Assembly (NCBI GenBank): GCA_016874735.1
Contig: VGTI01000006.1
Span: 58,779 to 122,778, forward strand
Direction: 5' to 3'
Origin: Deltaproteobacteria bacterium
Lineage (GTDB): Bacteria; Bdellovibrionota_B; Oligoflexia; Oligoflexales; CAIYRB01
DNA length: 64,000 bases
The notes below the pieces were generated by a model, which was not told the origin of the DNA, did not search any database, and worked only from the letters and a program-made list of their open reading frames with translations. Every line of letters begins with the position of its first letter. Position 1 is the stretch's first letter. Made by a program: the position numbers and the translations under genes. Of this stretch, positions 60,783 through 64,000 are shown in pieces.

Positions 60783-62018
60783 ATGCCGCTTAATCGTGAG
60801 GAGGGCCTACGAAGGCTCGAAGCGTTCACCAAGTCTGGACTCGCCGCTTATGCCGCGCGACGCAACTCGGACCTAGGCCCGGACCATCATCACGAGGTCG
60901 TTTCACTCTTATCGCCTTACCTGTCCCGGCGTTTACTGGTGGAGAGTGAGTGCATCAGAGCGGCTTTAGCGGCATTCCCGCAAGATGTCGTGAGTAAATG
61001 GATCGACGAGGTGATCTGGCGCATCTATTGGCGCGGCTGGCTTGAGCACCGTCCGACCGTATGGAGGGAATATGTTTACGCCCTAGAACAACTGCAAAAG
61101 CATGGTGACAAAGAGAAAGCACTGGACGAAAGAGCGCTTTACGACCATGCACTCTACGACCGTGCCATTAGGGGCAAGAGTGGCATCGCCTGCTTCGACG
61201 CCTGGGCGGATGAGCTTCGGACCCATGGTTATCTCCATAATCATGCGCGCATGTGGTTTGCGAGCATTTGGATCTATACGCTGCGACTACCTTGGCAGCT
61301 AGGGGCGCAGTTTTTTCTGCGTCATTTGATAGACGGTGATCCGGCAGTCAACACGTTGTCGTGGCGGTGGGTAGCTGGCCTGCATACTCAGGGCAAAAGA
61401 TACGTCGCAACCGCAGAAAACATTAAGCGCTGCACCGACGGGCGCGTGACAGTGCGCGAGCGACTGGCTACCGACAGCGAGGCTGCATCCGTTTCACATC
61501 TCGCATTTAGCTTGGATCCTAAACCTGTCGCGAGTACGGGCGAGGTTGATAATGAGGTTGATAATAAAGCCATCGATCTCACTAAAGAGACGACCCTCAT
61601 CGTCCATGCCGACGATCTCTATCTCGAGGGTAGTGAGCTTAAAGAAGCTAAAGTCAGGCAGATCATCGCTATAGATCCTAGCGAATTATCGCAGACTCTT
61701 CAGCTATCACCGCTGGTAACTGATGCTCTAACTCAGGCAGTCACCGACGGTGCGGCGCGCGCAAAAGCACATTTTGGCGCTCCCCTTGTATGGGCCAAGG
61801 TGGGAGCAATCATGGAGCATGTGGAAAGAGATCAGCAACTCATTTGCATGAAGCCGCATCGCGGTTACTGGTCCGATGCACTGAGCCGCGTGAATGCCCA
61901 GGTTGATCTCAGGTACGCCCGCCGCGGGATGGACACGGCGCTCTATCCTCACGCGACTAAGGGATTCTTCCAATTCAGGGGCGCGGCATGGGCCCAGAAT
62001 TTCGGAATGGAGGCTTGA
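60783..62018 (+). CDS. Photolyase/cryptochrome homologue with apparently permuted domains
   Basis: A 411-residue protein. Residues 1-215 match the FAD-binding domain of DNA photolyase: EVIWRIYWRGWLEHRP (78-90), FDAWADELRTHGYLHNHARMWFAS (138-161) and RHLIDGDPAVNTLSWRWVAG (180-199), covering FAD and lesion contacts. The N-terminal alpha/beta domain, which comes before this in ordinary photolyases, is absent. After a linker (220-267), residues 268-400 look like that Rossmann-type domain: TLIVHADDLYLEG, RQIIAIDP, FGAPLVWAK, and GFFQFRGAAW, which resembles its end. ATG 60783 has GAGG upstream; the frame is open to 60579 within exoD but starts there without support. Light-driven repair or sensing is expected, not proven. 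Confidence 0.78.
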   Translation: MPLNREEGLRRLEAFTKSGLAAYAARRNSDLGPDHHHEVVSLLSPYLSRRLLVESECIRAALAAFPQDVVSKWIDEVIWRIYWRGWLEHRPTVWREYVYALEQLQKHGDKEKALDERALYDHALYDRAIRGKSGIACFDAWADELRTHGYLHNHARMWFASIWIYTLRLPWQLGAQFFLRHLIDGDPAVNTLSWRWVAGLHTQGKRYVATAENIKRCTDGRVTVRERLATDSEAASVSHLAFSLDPKPVASTGEVDNEVDNKAIDLTKETTLIVHADDLYLEGSELKEAKVRQIIAIDPSELSQTLQLSPLVTDALTQAVTDGAARAKAHFGAPLVWAKVGAIMEHVERDQQLICMKPHRGYWSDALSRVNAQVDLRYARRGMDTALYPHATKGFFQFRGAAWAQNFGMEA

Positions 62019-62154
62019 AGCTGTAGAGAGTCGAACCGTTTCGCGTCCGATGGAAAACCAGTATTTAACCGCTTCCACAACAGTCATGGCTGCTCTAAAT
62101 GCCAACGATTATGTAAGTTAGCATGTTTATGCCGACAACATTGCGTCGGCGGCA

Positions 62155-63339
62155 TCATATTTCTTCACGAGCCTCGATCAATTCGTGATTCCAAAGTGAA
62201 TTGAGAAACTCTTTGTATGGCAGGATCAGAAAGATATCGTCGACAATTCTTGCGCGTTCCTCCATGCACACAACAATATACTTCTTTAGTATTTTTTCTT
62301 GCTCGCAAGCTCGGAGTCCGTGAAGATCTTTTTCCCCCACTAGGGTCTTGGCCTTGACCTCGATCGCTACCGTCCCACCCAGGATGAAATCGACTTCATG
62401 ATTTGTGGTGGTGCGCCAATAATGCAGCGTGGTGTTAGGACGATAGTAGTCGATATAGGAACTTAACTCGTGATGGATGTAGGCCTCGAAAAAGTCGCCG
62501 AAATCTTTAGATTTTTCCTTAGTCGGTGGCAAGTCAAGGATGGCACGCACAATACCGGTATCAAAGAAGTAAAATTTTGACGTTTCAAGTGGCTTACGTT
62601 TCTCAGAACGTAGCCATGCAGGAAGCTCTTTAGCCACCAAAGTATCGAAGAGAATTTGAAAGTACTCGGCTACAACTTTGCGCCCAACCTGAGCATCACT
62701 GGCAATACTTGAATAGTTAATAATTTGACCGTTGCATAATGCCGCAGTCGTCAAGAATCGTGAGAATGCAGGGAGGTTCCGTACCGACGCTTCATTAGCA
62801 ATTTCGTTCTCTAAATAAGTGCCAAGATATGCGCCTAAATCGGCACGAGGATCATCGGATAGATAAATTGAGGGAATAAGCCCTCGGTTTAGACACTTAC
62901 GGAGATCAAAAAGATTATCTCCTAGTTCATTATAGGTCAGAGGGTGAAGGGCGAGCTGACGTGCACGGCCACCAAGTAGATTGACACCCTTGGCCTTTAA
63001 TTTGCGAGCACTTGAGCCAGTCAGCACAAACCGCAGCTCATCCTTCTCGATCATCAAGTGCACTTCATCCAATAGCTCAGGTAGACGCTGTATCTCGTCT
63101 ATTACTACGATGCCGCTCTCCGGCCTATGGGCCGATACCTGTTTCCGGATCAGAGTCGGATCGTTGGCTAGCCGGAAGAACATCTCCTGATCCAAGAGAT
63201 TGTAATAGGCCACCTCATCGGAAAGCGTATGCTTGATCAGCTGTGTTTTGCCTGTCTGACGAGGGCCGAGTAATAGCACTGATTTTTGGCTACAAAATGC
63301 TTTTAAATCAATACTCCTAGGTATATACACTGGAATCAC
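62155..63339 (-). CDS. AAA_14/DUF4143 family ATPase
   Basis: A 394-residue P-loop protein. Walker A is LLGPRQTGKTQ (about 25-35), Walker B is GIVVIDEIQRLPELL (about 75-88), and sensor-1 is RFVLTGSSARKL. The C-terminal DUF4143 region (about 195-370) contains FGDFFEAYIHHEL and HEVDFILGGTVAIEVKAKTLVGEKDLHGLR, with a PD-(D/E)xK-like acidic/lysine pattern. The role of this family is not settled. The start is GTG, with GGGG close by. The gene lies alone in a more AT-rich stretch. Confidence 0.85.
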   Translation of the reverse strand: MIPVYIPRSIDLKAFCSQKSVLLLGPRQTGKTQLIKHTLSDEVAYYNLLDQEMFFRLANDPTLIRKQVSAHRPESGIVVIDEIQRLPELLDEVHLMIEKDELRFVLTGSSARKLKAKGVNLLGGRARQLALHPLTYNELGDNLFDLRKCLNRGLIPSIYLSDDPRADLGAYLGTYLENEIANEASVRNLPAFSRFLTTAALCNGQIINYSSIASDAQVGRKVVAEYFQILFDTLVAKELPAWLRSEKRKPLETSKFYFFDTGIVRAILDLPPTKEKSKDFGDFFEAYIHHELSSYIDYYRPNTTLHYWRTTTNHEVDFILGGTVAIEVKAKTLVGEKDLHGLRACEQEKILKKYIVVCMEERARIVDDIFLILPYKEFLNSLWNHELIEAREEI

Positions 63340-63660
63340 CCCAAGATAATTGGCACAGTTAATGCCTATAATTATATAATATTGGAACCAAATGCATCAA
63401 GTTACCGTAAAATCTTGGGCGCCTTAATTACCCGGTCGAAACTAAGCCCAAAGTGGCAAAGGCAGCATCGGCACGGCAACATCAGCAGCGAGGCTGGAAA
63501 AAAAGGCTGAAAGCCTGGCGCCATCTTGCCGTAAGCATTGATGATTTTAGCCCGCAATGTGAGCCCCCAAAAAGTCCTCAAGTTAGACCTCAGGCATGCC
63601 GAAGCCCCTCTATATGAGTGGGAAAGTGCCTGCTCCCCCCCCCCTCGCGGAGGCCTCGGC
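63340..63660. other. Gene-free region between the ATPase and the last gene
   Basis: This 321-base stretch has no supported gene. Its first 70 bases are AT-rich and contain a possible plus-strand sigma-54 site, TTGGCAC-N5-AATGCC (GG 63352-63353, GC 63364-63365), a weaker match than the flg one. The rest is of ordinary composition. A C10 run at 63635-63644 and a GGAGG at 63649-63653 close it. Confidence 0.6.
63635..63644 (+). repeat. C10 homopolymer tract before the last gene
   Basis: Ten consecutive C residues lie 4 bases upstream of the GGAGG ribosome site (63649-63653) and 16 bases upstream of the ATG 63661. Long G/C runs expand and contract by slipped-strand mispairing, a known phase-variation mechanism. 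Confidence 0.85.
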
Positions 63661-64000
63661 ATGACCGGGTTGAGACGCAAAACTGTTGCTTGTTTTGTCA
63701 TGCGCCTAGGCGTGTGCTGGACTGTGGCGACAGCTTTCTCAATCCCGGCTTCAGCACAGAGTCTAGGTAGCCTACCGATGACCTACTCGGGACGGCTGAC
63801 AGAGACTTCTGGCGCGCCCAAAGACGGGGCAGTCGACATGGTTGCCACTTTTTGGACGGCTGAGTTTGATGGTACGCAGCTAGGGCAGAGTTTTTCGTTT
63901 ACTTCGATCATCCTTAATCAGGGCGTGTTCTCGATATACTTCCCGTTTATGGCGTCGCAGGTGCAGGACATCTTCCGCGACGGTACGGAACCCGTCTTTA
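63661..64000 (+). CDS. Secreted protein, 3' truncated by the window edge
   Basis: The frame from ATG 63661 is open to the end of the window (113 residues visible). GGAGG 7 bases upstream gives a strong ribosome site. A basic N-terminus, a hydrophobic core (ACFVMRLGVCWTVATAFS) and SASAQ-like cleavage near residue 34 make a signal peptide. The mature part, LPMTYSGRLTETSGAPKDG, then VDMVATFWTAEFDG, is a beta-sandwich start seen in surface proteins that carry long repetitive regions. A homopolymer just upstream may control it. Function unknown. Confidence 0.7.
   Translation, partial: MTGLRRKTVACFVMRLGVCWTVATAFSIPASAQSLGSLPMTYSGRLTETSGAPKDGAVDMVATFWTAEFDGTQLGQSFSFTSIILNQGVFSIYFPFMASQVQDIFRDGTEPVF

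Noticed and set aside
63578..63605. A sigma-28-like element (TCAAGTTA, then GCCGAAGC) before the last gene
   Set aside because: The spacing is 12 rather than 11 and the -10 box matches at only five positions, so it may be chance.
1..64000. tRNA, rRNA, CRISPR arrays, transposases, integrases or prophage genes
   Set aside because: None were found on reading both strands. Intergenic gaps are short and show no cloverleaf-like or regularly spaced repeat patterns. A covariance-model search would be needed to exclude small RNAs.

Overview
The window reads as the chromosome of a Gram-negative, flagellated, didermic bacterium. The evidence is outer-membrane machinery (a BamD-like lipoprotein, a TonB-family protein, predicted beta-barrels), many lipobox proteins, and a flagellar cluster with L- and P-ring genes. 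The flg order, with csrA and fliW behind flgKL, the DUF6178 gene, the OxyR/AhpCF pair and the many secreted or lipoprotein ORFs suggest the Bdellovibrionota/Oligoflexia or a neighbouring former-deltaproteobacterial lineage. That placement is inference from gene content only. No tRNA, rRNA, CRISPR array, transposase or phage gene was seen, so this looks like core chromosome.

Layout. 1-4114 (+): the 3' end of an unknown coiled-coil gene, a Lon-like protease and the EF-P lysyl ligase epmA. 4236-7049 (+): a PilZ-like protein, a tight run of three small unrecognised proteins with pilin-like or exported N-termini, and a small outer-membrane barrel. 7059-10653 (-): rsmD, coaD and a large Ig/TPR/barrel surface protein coupled to coaD. 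10821-14398 (+): speA, then a STAS/zinc-ribbon protein behind a sigma-28-type promoter and a PAS-GGDEF diguanylate cyclase. 14421-16705 (-): a DUF6178 pair. 16890-27014: a polyprenyl synthase, M16 peptidase, TM2 protein, VWA lipoprotein, deoC, a 7TM-DISM/PP2C phosphatase, a lipoprotein hydrolase and a di-heme peroxidase. 27032-30353: oxyR divergent from ahpC-ahpF, with an 18-bp inverted repeat between them. 31109-36469 (-): a DUF2760 protein with two unusual Hsp70 homologues. 36666-44007: lipoproteins, bamD, a TonB-like protein, an MltD-like transglycosylase, a class V aminotransferase and etfBA. 44029-49039 (-): two membrane proteins, a YiiX-like hydrolase, a DUF2914-like membrane protein and rimO. 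49156-50055 (+): a class IV aminotransferase. 50066-59851 (-): flgF-flgG-flgA-flgH-flgI-flgJ-flgM-flgN-flgK-flgL-csrA-fliW, with a sigma-54 (-24/-12) promoter in front. 60109-64000: an ExoD protein, a photolyase homologue with apparently permuted domains, an AAA/DUF4143 ATPase, and the start of a secreted protein behind a C10 tract.

How the parts work together. The flagellar block ends with the CsrA/FliW switch that links filament assembly to translation control. FlgM, FlgN and the flg sigma-54 promoter fit a sigma-54 to sigma-28 hierarchy. The STAS/GGDEF pair, with its sigma-28-like promoter, would be a late-class output joining motility to c-di-GMP. The OxyR/AhpCF unit and the di-heme peroxidase form peroxide defence. 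The most unusual items are the permuted photolyase, the homopolymer-controlled secreted protein, and the DUF2760/Hsp70/Hsp70 operon.
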